Origin: Marinobacter adhaerens HP15
GTDB lineage: Bacteria > Pseudomonadota > Gammaproteobacteria > Pseudomonadales > Oleiphilaceae
Assembly: GCF_000166295.1 (NCBI RefSeq)
Contig: NC_017506.1
Span: 3,968,001-4,032,000 of the forward strand
Length of the DNA: 64,000 bases
Direction: 5' to 3'
Shown here piece by piece: positions 19,519 to 28,339 of the stretch. Numbering within the stretch: position 1 is the stretch's first letter; every line of letters begins with the position of its first letter. The notes under the pieces are model-generated. The model worked only from the letters and a program-made list of their open reading frames with translations, did no database searches and was not told the origin of the DNA. The position numbers and the translations under genes are program-made.

Positions 19519-21872
19519 TCTGAATACTCCGGGTTGGTATGGGTCAATTCCTCCCGGCGGTCAGCCAGGGCGCGGGCTGTCTCAGGCAGGTCCTCCGGTG
19601 CGACTGGGCGGCTCAGGTAGAAGCCCTGAGCCAGGTTGCAGCCCCAATGCTGCAGAAGGCGCCATGCCTCCAGGTTCTCGATGCCTTCGGCCACGACCTT
19701 CAGCCCGAGGCCATGGGCCATATCAATGGTGGAACGCACAATCAGCTGGTCCTGGGGCTCGGTATCCAGCCTGAGCACGAACGACTTGTCGATTTTCAGC
19801 TCCTGTACCGGGAGCTTGCGCAACTGGGACAGCGAGGAATAACCGGTACCGAAGTCGTCTACCGACAGGGTCACGCCCAGTTCCCGGAGCCGGTTCAGTG
19901 TTGCCATCGCCTCTTCCGGGTCTTCCATCAGGGCGCTTTCGGTGACTTCCAGAGTGACCCGCTCCAGATTGTGGTGCCAGCCCTCGAAGGTGTCGCCAAT
20001 GTGTTGGATAAGGGCGGGCCACGTCAGGTCCATGGCGGACAGGTTGATGGCGACGCCCGCATCAACACCCTGTTCGTGCCAACGCCGGGCATCGCTGGCG
20101 ACCCGTTGCAGGATATGGGCTGTCAGATCGTGGATTTGCCCCGACTGCTCGGCAAGAAAGATGAACTCCTCCGGGGATATAAAACCCAGCTCCGGGTGAA
20201 TCCAGCGTACCAGGGCTTCCACCTGAACCAGCTCACCGGTCTGGCTGTTCAGTTTTGGCTGATAGTTCATGTGCAACCCGTTGTTCAGGATGGCGGTGTG
20301 CAGATCGGTAACCAGTTTCAGTTCCCGGAGATGACTTTCATCCTGTCCGGGCTTGTAGCGTGTGAAGGCTTCGGGATGGGCCTCGGCCTGCTCGAAGGTG
20401 AGATTGAGCCGGCGACGCAGGGCGTCGGTATCCGAGGCATCTTCCGGCAGTTCCATGGTGACGATGGTGACCCTGAGGGAGAAGGGCGTCTGGTCTACCT
20501 GCAAGGGAGATTCGATGAGCGCGTGCAGTTGCCGGATTCTGTCACTGCCTTGCTCCGGGGGCAGTGAAGGGATCAGGGCCAGGAATTCGCCGCCACCGGT
20601 GCGGGCGAGGATATGGGCGTCCGGGAGTTCCTGCTGCAGGCGCTTGGCAATACCGATCAGGACCTTGTCGCCGAATTCCAGCCCCAGGGTGTCGTTGATA
20701 TCGGAGAGATCGTTGAGCCGGATCCCCACCAGTGAACCCGTGCCACGGTTCTCAAACAGCTCGGCGGCCTCCTGCATCAGGGCGTTGCGGTTTTTCAGTC
20801 CGGTGACGTCATCGTGGGTCGCCGCATAGCGGATCTGGGCTTCCCGCTCCCGAAGGCCAGACAGCATATCCCGCAGGGCGTTGCGGAGCTGGGTCAGTTC
20901 GCCGCCGGCCCGGATGGCCGGTGCCTCGGGTGTGGTGCCCTCACCGATAGCCCGCGCGTAGCTTGCCAGCTGCAAAACCGGGCGTCCGAGGTTCCGGGCA
21001 ATGACCAGCGCCAGCAGAATGGCGAAAATCAGGATGGCGGTCACCAGCAGGGCAATTTCCACCGCTCGCCGGTAGTAATTCTGGAGCGTGGCATCACGGC
21101 TGATCAGGAGCACGGCCTGGACGGCGGCGGGGTCTGATTCGCCCAGGTTGATGATCCGGGTGAAATAACCGGCACTTTCAATAAAATTGGCGTTGGCGGA
21201 TGCGCCTGCAAGCTCCTGTTCCAGCTTGGCATCGATGCTGCTGGTGGCGGCAAAACTGTTCAGGTTGTCGTTCTGGTTCGATCGCGCCCGGAAGATCACC
21301 GAGGTGCCACTGAGCCTGGCGATGACCTCTGCCAGGGACTGGTCCATGGCAAAGCCGCTGACCAGCGAGGCCCGAAGCCCCGGGGCCTCTATCGGGATGA
21401 TGAGAATCTCGTAGCCCCTGCCATCAATGGCCCGCAGTGACCGGGTAAACCCATTACGACGGGTGCTTGTCAGCTGTTCCTGGCTGACGGCAGGAAAAGG
21501 GTTTTGCAGGGTCGAGGCCAGGGGCTCTCCCTGACTGTCCAGCAAGAGCGCGAAGTCGGCACCCACCCTGCCGCTGTGGTTTTCCAGGGCGCTGTCGATG
21601 GTTGCCGGGTCGCGGCTGGCAATGGCCGAGCGAAAGCCGAAATCCTGCACCACAACACTGAGCCGGGACAGTTCCAGCTCAGTCCGGCGGTCAATGACCT
21701 CGTTGGTCAGCCGCTCTCCGATGGCCAGCTGTTCCAGTGCCCGGCTTTTCTCATCCTCGAACAGGTACACCATCAGCAGGGCGACGATCACCAGACTGAC
21801 CAGCGCCACCAGAGAGATCATGGCGACAATAAGCCGGCCCCGGAATCCGAGACGAGATACCAGACTCATCAA
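19515..21872 (-). CDS. Membrane GGDEF/EAL protein with extracytoplasmic sensor; probable cyclic di-GMP phosphodiesterase
   Basis: 785 residues. Membrane helix at about 14-36, a periplasmic Cache-like sensor (about 40-270), a second helix (about 275-297), HAMP (about 298-350), GGDEF (about 360-520) and EAL (about 530-770). The GGDEF active site reads GGGEF and no RxxD site precedes it, so cyclase activity is doubtful. The EAL domain keeps VEALVRW, NLSAMDL, EVTES, DDFGTGYSSL, KIDKSFV and EGIEN, so hydrolysis of cyclic di-GMP is likely. The gene overlaps its neighbours on both sides by four bases, tying it to a periplasmic cupredoxin and a DUF3034 protein. Confidence 0.9.
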   Translation of the reverse strand: MMSLVSRLGFRGRLIVAMISLVALVSLVIVALLMVYLFEDEKSRALEQLAIGERLTNEVIDRRTELELSRLSVVVQDFGFRSAIASRDPATIDSALENHSGRVGADFALLLDSQGEPLASTLQNPFPAVSQEQLTSTRRNGFTRSLRAIDGRGYEILIIPIEAPGLRASLVSGFAMDQSLAEVIARLSGTSVIFRARSNQNDNLNSFAATSSIDAKLEQELAGASANANFIESAGYFTRIINLGESDPAAVQAVLLISRDATLQNYYRRAVEIALLVTAILIFAILLALVIARNLGRPVLQLASYARAIGEGTTPEAPAIRAGGELTQLRNALRDMLSGLREREAQIRYAATHDDVTGLKNRNALMQEAAELFENRGTGSLVGIRLNDLSDINDTLGLEFGDKVLIGIAKRLQQELPDAHILARTGGGEFLALIPSLPPEQGSDRIRQLHALIESPLQVDQTPFSLRVTIVTMELPEDASDTDALRRRLNLTFEQAEAHPEAFTRYKPGQDESHLRELKLVTDLHTAILNNGLHMNYQPKLNSQTGELVQVEALVRWIHPELGFISPEEFIFLAEQSGQIHDLTAHILQRVASDARRWHEQGVDAGVAINLSAMDLTWPALIQHIGDTFEGWHHNLERVTLEVTESALMEDPEEAMATLNRLRELGVTLSVDDFGTGYSSLSQLRKLPVQELKIDKSFVLRLDTEPQDQLIVRSTIDMAHGLGLKVVAEGIENLEAWRLLQHWGCNLAQGFYLSRPVAPEDLPETARALADRREELTHTNPEYSE

Positions 21873-22534
21873 AGCTCCCGAAAGCGCTGCTGGAGACGGT
21901 CCAGCGAGCCTTCCGCGGCGGGCTCGGGCTCAAGATTGAGGGTGACGGTTGCGGCCTCAATGCCACGTTCGATTTCACGGGTGACCGGGCGGGTATTATC
22001 CGGCAGTCGTGGGTGCCAGATCTCAAGTGTCACCGTGTCCTGGCTGCCCTCGCTGGGCAGTGCATCGAGCGACAGGGTGACCTTGCCGGAGGTATCTGTC
22101 CGGCCGGTGGCAGCGGTGTCGGTGACCACCACAAAGCCCTGCATGTGGTCGTGAATGTTGCAGCCCAGTTCAACGATGCCTGGCTTGTCGAAAACAATGG
22201 GAGCCGCCGGGCGGTCGGCGTAAAGCTCGATGTTGAAGGTTTTTGCCGGCGAGAAGGAATACACGTGATGCTGGGTATTGTCGCGATTCGGGAAATCCAC
22301 GCTGGAGCCGACTGGCACCACCAATACATGGGGATGGAAGGCGCGATCCTTCTGATAGATTTCGGCAGAAACCGGTGTTGCCGGACGGGCACTGTCTACG
22401 GAAACCACGGCATTGGCCACGGGTTCGGTGTTGCCTTCCAGGGTGACGGTTACGGACAGCTCGTACGCGTTGGCTGTCGATACCATGGCAGAAATCAACA
22501 GTCCCGCCAGCACTGCAATCGCTGATACTTTCAT
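21869..22534 (-). CDS. Periplasmic cupredoxin (methylamine-utilization-like protein)
   Basis: 221 residues with a signal peptide cleaved after ANA (about residue 23). An N-terminal beta domain (VANAVVSVDSARPAT) is followed by a type 1 copper-like fold with likely ligands His89/His90 in NTQHHVYSFSP and the cluster C125-N-I-H-D-H-M131. Database annotation often calls such proteins methylamine utilization protein, but no methylamine dehydrogenase genes are near. A copper-dependent electron carrier or sensor for the downstream signalling gene are alternatives. The start is 16 bases after the unknown gene upstream, and the stop overlaps the GGDEF/EAL gene (ATGA). Confidence 0.82.
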   Translation of the reverse strand: MKVSAIAVLAGLLISAMVSTANAYELSVTVTLEGNTEPVANAVVSVDSARPATPVSAEIYQKDRAFHPHVLVVPVGSSVDFPNRDNTQHHVYSFSPAKTFNIELYADRPAAPIVFDKPGIVELGCNIHDHMQGFVVVTDTAATGRTDTSGKVTLSLDALPSEGSQDTVTLEIWHPRLPDNTRPVTREIERGIEAATVTLNLEPEPAAEGSLDRLQQRFREL

Positions 22535-22550
22535 TAAACCTCTGAACCTG

Positions 22551-23201
22551 TCAGGCCAGGCCGGACCCGAGAGAAAATCGAATGTGGTTCCTTACCAGCA
22601 GATTTTCCCAGTAATGCCGCATCCAGTCCCAGGCGGCGTTGTTCACCTGCTCGACAAACGGGTCGAGGTTGAGTTCGTAGTAGTCCGGCGTGCCTGCTAT
22701 CTGCAACACGGTTACGGTGATGGAGTCGTCCAGCTCGTTGGCAAAGGGCTCGCCGATAAGCTGATGAGCCAGAAGATTAGCACGAGTTGCTTCCATATCC
22801 ACGATTTCGCTGGCCCGGGTACACCGGTTGTTTTCGTACATTTCTTCCATCAACCGATGACAAAGGTAGGCGCGGATCAGCAGGCCATCGAGACCGTCGT
22901 AGCGAACCAGGAGCGCTGATGGCTGGGTAAAATACCGGATGGCGGCATTCACAAAGGGCTCAAACAGATCGGCTTTGCCGGCTTCCCGGGCACAGGCTTC
23001 GACGCATTCGATCAGCCTTGGTGCCATTTCGATGTACTCAACCACGAACTGGAACAGGCAGGTGGCGGGCTGATACCCCTCAATAGTGACCGCAGACGGG
23101 AGCGCGGCAACCTTTTCGTGAAGCTGTCGGAGGAAGGTCCCGGAGCGGGCTTCCTTGCGCCGCGCCTGGTCAATAATCTCAAGGACTACCTGTGGTGTCA
23201 T
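22551..23201 (-). CDS. Unknown helical protein heading the cupredoxin/GGDEF-EAL operon
   Basis: 216 residues if started at the ATG at 23201. A TTG at 23240 has GGGAGG only four bases upstream, and another TTG at 23261 is in frame; the start is unresolved. There is no signal peptide or membrane segment. The sequence is rich in helix-forming and aromatic residues (LFQFVVEYIEMAPRLIECVE; VLLRAYLCHRLMEEM-like stretch; AAWDWMRHYWENLLVRNH) with a few cysteines that do not form a known motif. I do not recognise the family. It is 16 bases upstream of the cupredoxin gene on the same strand, so it is probably the first gene of that operon. Confidence 0.65.
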   Translation of the reverse strand: MTPQVVLEIIDQARRKEARSGTFLRQLHEKVAALPSAVTIEGYQPATCLFQFVVEYIEMAPRLIECVEACAREAGKADLFEPFVNAAIRYFTQPSALLVRYDGLDGLLIRAYLCHRLMEEMYENNRCTRASEIVDMEATRANLLAHQLIGEPFANELDDSITVTVLQIAGTPDYYELNLDPFVEQVNNAAWDWMRHYWENLLVRNHIRFSLGSGLA

Positions 23202-23407
23202 TTCAGGAGAAGCCGATGTCTGAACGAATTGAGGTCGCAAGGCGCCTCCCGTTGTTAGCAACTGATAGCAACGAGTTCCCGGGCAGGAGAGGAGGGCTGG
23301 CTACCACATCGTGCCTGCCTTTTCAGACAAGTGTAGCCGAGATTTTTGCCCCTGCTTTTCCGCTGTGGTGAAAATACCCGCCTGTAATGTTACGGATTGA
23401 ATCTGCG

Positions 23408-24736
23408 TCACTGGCTCTGGAACCAACGATCGTTCCTGGTATGGGACCAGCACAGCCATCCCATGCTCAGAGCCCGCGCCACCATCAGGGAGATCAGCGC
23501 GAACCAGAGCCCGTGGTTGCCCCATCCGGTTGTCAGCCACCAGACCGGTGCAAACACGGCAAGGGCCGAAAACAGCATGGTGTTCTGCATGTCCCGGGTC
23601 CGGGTTGCGCCGATAAAAATCCCATCAAGAAGAAAGCCCCAGACTGCGGCAAAAGGTAGCAGCCAGAGCCAGGGCAGGTAACGCCAGGCGGTGGCTCTCA
23701 CTTCCTCGATACCGGTTAGCAGTGCAATGAGCCAATGCCCGCCGGCAACAAAAACAATGGTGAGCAAGAGGGCGCCCCAGAGTGACCATCGCAGGGCACT
23801 GCGAAAGACCACCCGGAAGCGCCGCCGGCTGCCTTTGCCGATAGCCTCGCCAATCAGCGCCTCGGCAGCATTGGCAAAACCGTCCAGGGCGTTGGAGATC
23901 AACAGAAGAAAGGTGATCAGAACGGCATTGGCAGCGAGGATGGTGTCTCCCTGACGGGCGCCCTGGGCGGTAAAGAATGCCAGCACCAATAACAGCGCGA
24001 TGGTTCGGACCATGATGTAGCGGTTAACCCGGAGAATCCTCAGGTAATCCTCGAGTTTGCCGAACAGAGCCCTCGTCAGCCCCTGCCCCTCAGGCATTCG
24101 CCGTAATACGATCAGGAAACCGATGGCGGCGGCGCCGTATTCGGCGATCACAGTGGCAATGGCCACGCCACGGCTGTTCCAGCCAAGCACGGTAACAAAA
24201 AGAATATCCAGCACGATGTTCAGGCCGTTTGCCGCAATCAGCATGATCATCGGGCCCCGTGGAAACTGGGTGCCGATGAGCCAGCCAACCAGCGTGTACT
24301 GGCAGAGAACGGCCGGCGCGCTCCAGATTCGGATTCCGGCGTACTCGGCCGCCAGTTCGGTCACGTTGTCACTGGGATTCATCAGGCTCAGCCCGGTCTG
24401 GATCAGAGGCTGGTGAAACAGAATGAGAAGAAGGCCGATCCCGGTTGCCAACAGGATCGAGCGCAGCAGTAATGCGACCTGGCTGAAGTTGTCCCGCTTG
24501 CCCCAGGCCTGAGCGGCCAGGCCGGTCGTGCCCATGCGCATGAAGCCAAAGGTCCAGTACAGGATGCTGAACAGATTGGCGCCGACAGCAACCGCCCCCA
24601 AGAACTCCGGACTTTCCAGGTGTCCGAGCACGGCGGTGTCCACCAGTCCCAGGAGAGGAACAGTAAGGTTGGTGAGCATCAGTGGCCAGGCCAGAGCCCA
24701 GAGGCGCCGGTCGGTTGCCGGCAGATTAAAAGTCAT
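23408..24736 (-). CDS. MATE family multidrug/Na+ antiporter
   Basis: 442 residues from the ATG at 24736. A longer reading (to 25018) adds 94 low-complexity residues running through the intergenic region and is rejected. Twelve hydrophobic segments form two related halves, starting with LAWPLMLTNLTVPLLGLVDTAVLGHL, the standard MATE opening (P-x-x-x-x-x-x-x-x-x-D-T). GFMRMGTTGLAAQAWG follows. DinF/NorM-type proteins expel drugs or toxic metabolites in exchange for Na+ or H+. It is divergent from coxB, with 203 bases between them. Confidence 0.9.
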   Translation of the reverse strand: MTFNLPATDRRLWALAWPLMLTNLTVPLLGLVDTAVLGHLESPEFLGAVAVGANLFSILYWTFGFMRMGTTGLAAQAWGKRDNFSQVALLLRSILLATGIGLLLILFHQPLIQTGLSLMNPSDNVTELAAEYAGIRIWSAPAVLCQYTLVGWLIGTQFPRGPMIMLIAANGLNIVLDILFVTVLGWNSRGVAIATVIAEYGAAAIGFLIVLRRMPEGQGLTRALFGKLEDYLRILRVNRYIMVRTIALLLVLAFFTAQGARQGDTILAANAVLITFLLLISNALDGFANAAEALIGEAIGKGSRRRFRVVFRSALRWSLWGALLLTIVFVAGGHWLIALLTGIEEVRATAWRYLPWLWLLPFAAVWGFLLDGIFIGATRTRDMQNTMLFSALAVFAPVWWLTTGWGNHGLWFALISLMVARALSMGWLCWSHTRNDRWFQSQ

Positions 24737-24939
24737 ATTCTTTTTGAGTCTTAAAATTCCGCGGTTAGCTTTTTTGGATTTAGCTGATTTTTTAGTCTTT
24801 TTTTGATCTGTGTCTATACTCGAATTTGAGGTATCCGTAAGCAGGCTTCCACTCTGGTTTTTCCGGTGTATGCGAGCGCCAGTAAGGCCGGTGGGATAAC
24901 GCAAAATCCGACAAGAATAACACTCTGTGGAGACACAGT

Positions 24940-26064
24940 ATGCGCGTGCACGCTCAGCGGGCAGGTGCCCTTTTAGGCGGTCTGATGTTCCCCGCCTGGT
25001 CCATGGCGGACTGGACACTGAACATGACCCCGGGGGTGACCGGCACCAGTAACGAAATTTTCAGCCTTCACATGACCATACTCTGGATCTGCGTCGTCAT
25101 TGGCGTCGTGGTCTTCGGAGTCATGTTCTGGTCTATTTTTGCCCACCGAAAATCCCAGGGCGCCAAACCGGCCAACTTTCACGAGAACACCCTGGTAGAA
25201 ATTCTCTGGACCATCATACCGTTTGTGATCCTCGTTGTTATGGCGATTCCTGCCACGGCGACCCTGGTCGACATGTATGACACCTCCGAATCGGAGGTGG
25301 ACATCAAGATCACCGGGTATCAGTGGAAGTGGCAATACGAATATATCAATGAAGATTTTGGCTACTTTTCCAACCTGGCGACGCCACGAGACCAGATTGA
25401 GAACCGACAGGCCAAAGGTGAAAACTACCTTCTCGAGGTGGATAACCATCTGGTGATTCCGGTCGGGAAAAAGATTCGTTTTCTGGTAACGGCGAACGAT
25501 GTTATCCACTCCTGGTGGGTGCCGGACTTTGGCGTCAAGAAAGATGCGATTCCAGGCTTCATCAACGAGACCTGGACCCGCGTCGACAAGCCCGGCATTT
25601 ACCGCGGTCAGTGCACCGAACTTTGTGGCAAGGACCATGGCTTCATGCCGGTGGTTGTCGAGGCGGTTCCCGAGGAGGAATACAACACCTGGGTCGCGGA
25701 GAAGAAGGAAGCTGCCGAGCGCGAGCGCCAGTTGACCCAGAAAGACTGGACCATGGCCGAGCTGATGGAACGGGGCGAAAAAGCCTACCAGACCGCTTGT
25801 GCTGCCTGCCACCAGGCCGACGGCAGCGGCGCGCCACCGGCGTTCCCGGCGCTGAAGGGCAGTCCCATTGCAACCCAGGACATGGCGGCTCACATAGACA
25901 TCGTTGTGAACGGCAAGTCCGGCACGGCCATGCAGGCTTTCGGCAACCAGCTGAGCGAAGTGGACCTGGCGGCGGTGATTACCTACGAGCGGAACGCCTG
26001 GGGTAACAACACCGGTGAAATGGTCACTCCGAAAGAAATTTTTGATTACAAGAACCAGCAGTAA
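24940..26064 (+). CDS. coxB: Cytochrome c oxidase subunit II with fused cytochrome c domain (caa3 type)
   Basis: 374 residues. A signal peptide-like start is followed by two membrane helices (about 43-67 and 85-107), then the extracytoplasmic CuA domain with YQWKWQYEY and the copper ligands C225-T-E-L-C229, His233 and Met236. A cytochrome c domain follows with C287-A-A-C-H291 and a later methionine candidate (TAMQAF). It accepts electrons from the periplasm and passes them to CuA and subunit I. It is the first gene of the cox cluster. Ends 57 bases before ctaD. Confidence 0.96.
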   Translation: MRVHAQRAGALLGGLMFPAWSMADWTLNMTPGVTGTSNEIFSLHMTILWICVVIGVVVFGVMFWSIFAHRKSQGAKPANFHENTLVEILWTIIPFVILVVMAIPATATLVDMYDTSESEVDIKITGYQWKWQYEYINEDFGYFSNLATPRDQIENRQAKGENYLLEVDNHLVIPVGKKIRFLVTANDVIHSWWVPDFGVKKDAIPGFINETWTRVDKPGIYRGQCTELCGKDHGFMPVVVEAVPEEEYNTWVAEKKEAAERERQLTQKDWTMAELMERGEKAYQTACAACHQADGSGAPPAFPALKGSPIATQDMAAHIDIVVNGKSGTAMQAFGNQLSEVDLAAVITYERNAWGNNTGEMVTPKEIFDYKNQQ

Positions 26065-26121
26065 TCAACGCCAGATAACAGATATCACCAGCCACAATAA
26101 ATGGCGGTAACGGGGGTTTTC

Positions 26122-27705
26122 ATGAGTGCGGTTGCAGATACCCACGCCCAGGATCATCATCACGGCCCGGCAAAAGGCATCAGCCGCTGGCTGCTGACCA
26201 CGAACCACAAGGATATCGGGACCATGTACCTGATATTCAGCTTTGCCATGTTCCTGTTGGGCGGGAGCATGGCCATGGTCATCCGGGCAGAACTCTTCCA
26301 GCCCGGGCTGCAAATCGTGCAGCCGGAATTCTTCAACCAGATGACCACGATGCATGGTCTGATCATGGTCTTTGGTGCGGTCATGCCGGCGTTTGTCGGC
26401 CTTGCCAACTGGATGCTGCCGCTGATGATCGGGGCCCCCGACATGGCGCTGCCCCGGATGAACAACTGGAGCTTCTGGTTGCTGCCCTGCGCCTTCCTGA
26501 TTCTGGTTTCCACCCTGTTCATGGAAGGCGGCGGTCCCAACTTCGGCTGGACCTTCTACGCGCCCCTGTCCACAACCTACGGGCCGCCGAGCACGACCTT
26601 CTTCATCTTCGCGGTCCACATCATGGGTATCTCGTCGATCATGGGCGCGATCAACGTTATCGCTACCATCCTGAACCTCCGGGCGCCGGGCATGACCCTG
26701 ATGAAGATGCCCCTGTTTGTCTGGACCTGGCTGATTACGGCGTTCCTGCTGATTGCGGTGATGCCGGTCCTGGCCGGTGTGGTGACCATGATGCTGATGG
26801 ACATCAACTTCGGCACCAGCTTCTTTGACGCCTCCGGCGGCGGCGATCCGGTACTGTTCCAGCACGTGTTCTGGTTCTTCGGGCACCCGGAGGTATACAT
26901 CATGATCCTCCCCGCCTTCGGGGCGGTCTCCCATATCATTCCGGCATTTTCCCGCAAACCCCTGTTTGGCTATGCCTCCATGGTCTATGCGGTCGGTGCC
27001 ATTGCCCTGCTGTCTTTCGTGGTCTGGGCACACCACATGTTCACCGTTGGTATTCCCATCGTTGGCCAGCTGTTCTTCATGTACGCCACCATGCTGATTG
27101 CGGTGCCCACCGGGGTGAAGGTGTTCAACTGGGTGGCCACCATGTTCCGGGGTTCTCTCACCTTTGAGGCGCCCATGCTGTTTGCCGTGGCCTTCGTGAT
27201 CCTGTTCACCATTGGAGGTTTTTCCGGTCTGATGCTGGCCATCGCGCCGGCTGACTTCCAGTACCACGATACCTATTTCGTGGTTGCCCACTTCCACTAT
27301 GTGCTGGTGCCGGGTGCCATCTTCGGGATCTTCGCTTCGGCTTACTTCTGGCTGCCCAAGTGGACCGGGCACATGTATGACGAAACCCTGGCCAAGACCC
27401 ATTTCTGGCTGTCTTTCGTTGGCATGAACCTGGCGTTCTTCCCGATGCACTTCCTGGGACTGGCAGGCATGCCACGCCGGATTCCGGATTACGCGCTGCA
27501 GTTCGCCGATTTCAACATGGTTTCCAGTGTGGGCGCATTCATGTTCGGTGCCACACAGCTGCTGTTCCTGTTTATCGTGGTCAAGTGCATCAGGGGTGGC
27601 AAAGAGGCGGCCGCCAAGCCCTGGGATGGTGCCGAAGGGCTTGAGTGGACCGTGCCCTCACCGGCGCCTTACCACACCTTCTCGACACCACCGGAAGTGA
27701 AGTAA
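26122..27705 (+). CDS. ctaD: Cytochrome c oxidase subunit I
   Basis: 527 residues from the ATG at 26122, which has GGGGG six bases upstream; an ATG at 26101 is in frame but lacks such a site. Twelve membrane helices carry the haem-copper centre: GHPEVYIMILPAFG with the His-Tyr crosslink pair, the HH pair in WAHHMFTVG, and HDTYFVVAHFHYV with the haem a and a3 histidines. It reduces O2 to water and pumps protons, forming the terminal oxidase with coxB and coxC. A signature low-spin haem helix is TTMHGLIMVFGA. Confidence 0.97.
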   Translation: MSAVADTHAQDHHHGPAKGISRWLLTTNHKDIGTMYLIFSFAMFLLGGSMAMVIRAELFQPGLQIVQPEFFNQMTTMHGLIMVFGAVMPAFVGLANWMLPLMIGAPDMALPRMNNWSFWLLPCAFLILVSTLFMEGGGPNFGWTFYAPLSTTYGPPSTTFFIFAVHIMGISSIMGAINVIATILNLRAPGMTLMKMPLFVWTWLITAFLLIAVMPVLAGVVTMMLMDINFGTSFFDASGGGDPVLFQHVFWFFGHPEVYIMILPAFGAVSHIIPAFSRKPLFGYASMVYAVGAIALLSFVVWAHHMFTVGIPIVGQLFFMYATMLIAVPTGVKVFNWVATMFRGSLTFEAPMLFAVAFVILFTIGGFSGLMLAIAPADFQYHDTYFVVAHFHYVLVPGAIFGIFASAYFWLPKWTGHMYDETLAKTHFWLSFVGMNLAFFPMHFLGLAGMPRRIPDYALQFADFNMVSSVGAFMFGATQLLFLFIVVKCIRGGKEAAAKPWDGAEGLEWTVPSPAPYHTFSTPPEVK

Positions 27706-27720
27706 CCGGAGGCCGGCACC

Positions 27721-28323
27721 ATGTCGAACCAGCAGGCAAACAAGGCAGGCGCATCCCGCAGCACCAACCGTGTTGTGGGTTGGTGCCTGGCCGGGGTAGT
27801 TGGCATGTTTGCCTTCGGCTTTGCCATGGTGCCTCTCTACGACGTGTTCTGTGAGATTACCGGGATAAACGGCAAAACCGGCGGGCGATACGAGTCCACC
27901 GAGGTGGCCGAAGCTGACATGAGCCGGACGGTAAAAGTTCAGTTTCTTGCGTCCAATGGACCGGGAATGACCTGGAAGTTTCGCCCGGTTGTGCGCTCCG
28001 TGGAAGTACATCCCGGAGAGCCGACGACGGTGAACTTCTATGCCGAGAACCCCACGGCCGAGCCGATGGTCGGGCAGGCGGTTCCCAGCCTTGCGCCCTC
28101 GGAAGGCACGCTCTACTTCCACAAGACCGAGTGCTTCTGCTTCAACCAGCAACCGCTTGAAGCCGGCGAAAGCACTGAAATGCCCCTGATTTTTATCGTC
28201 GATAAAGACCTGCCGGCGCACATCACGAAACTCACCCTGTCCTATACGCTTTACGATCAGGGCAAGCAGCCGGCGGTAACGCAAACTTCCCGGAAAGACA
28301 CAACAACAAACGATAACGGATAA
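27721..28323 (+). CDS. ctaG: Cytochrome c oxidase assembly protein CtaG/Cox11
   Basis: 200 residues. One N-terminal membrane helix (about 17-40) anchors a periplasmic immunoglobulin-like domain. The copper-binding motif is TECFCFNQQ, with the CFCF pair typical of Cox11, followed by the MPLIFIVD strand. The family inserts the CuB copper into subunit I. It lies between ctaD (15 bases) and coxC (16 bases), the standard proteobacterial order. Confidence 0.95.
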   Translation: MSNQQANKAGASRSTNRVVGWCLAGVVGMFAFGFAMVPLYDVFCEITGINGKTGGRYESTEVAEADMSRTVKVQFLASNGPGMTWKFRPVVRSVEVHPGEPTTVNFYAENPTAEPMVGQAVPSLAPSEGTLYFHKTECFCFNQQPLEAGESTEMPLIFIVDKDLPAHITKLTLSYTLYDQGKQPAVTQTSRKDTTTNDNG

Positions 28324-28339
28324 GCCATCGGAGACTGTC

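Noticed and set aside
24737..25018. N-terminal extension of the MATE gene by 94 codons
   Set aside because: The extra residues are low complexity, cross the divergent gap and overlap the coxB start; MATE length is normal from 24736.
26065..27450. Long minus-strand frame (461 codons) opposite ctaD
   Set aside because: Composition is dominated by His, Gly and Gln, as expected for the complement of a membrane protein gene, and there is no ribosome site or motif.
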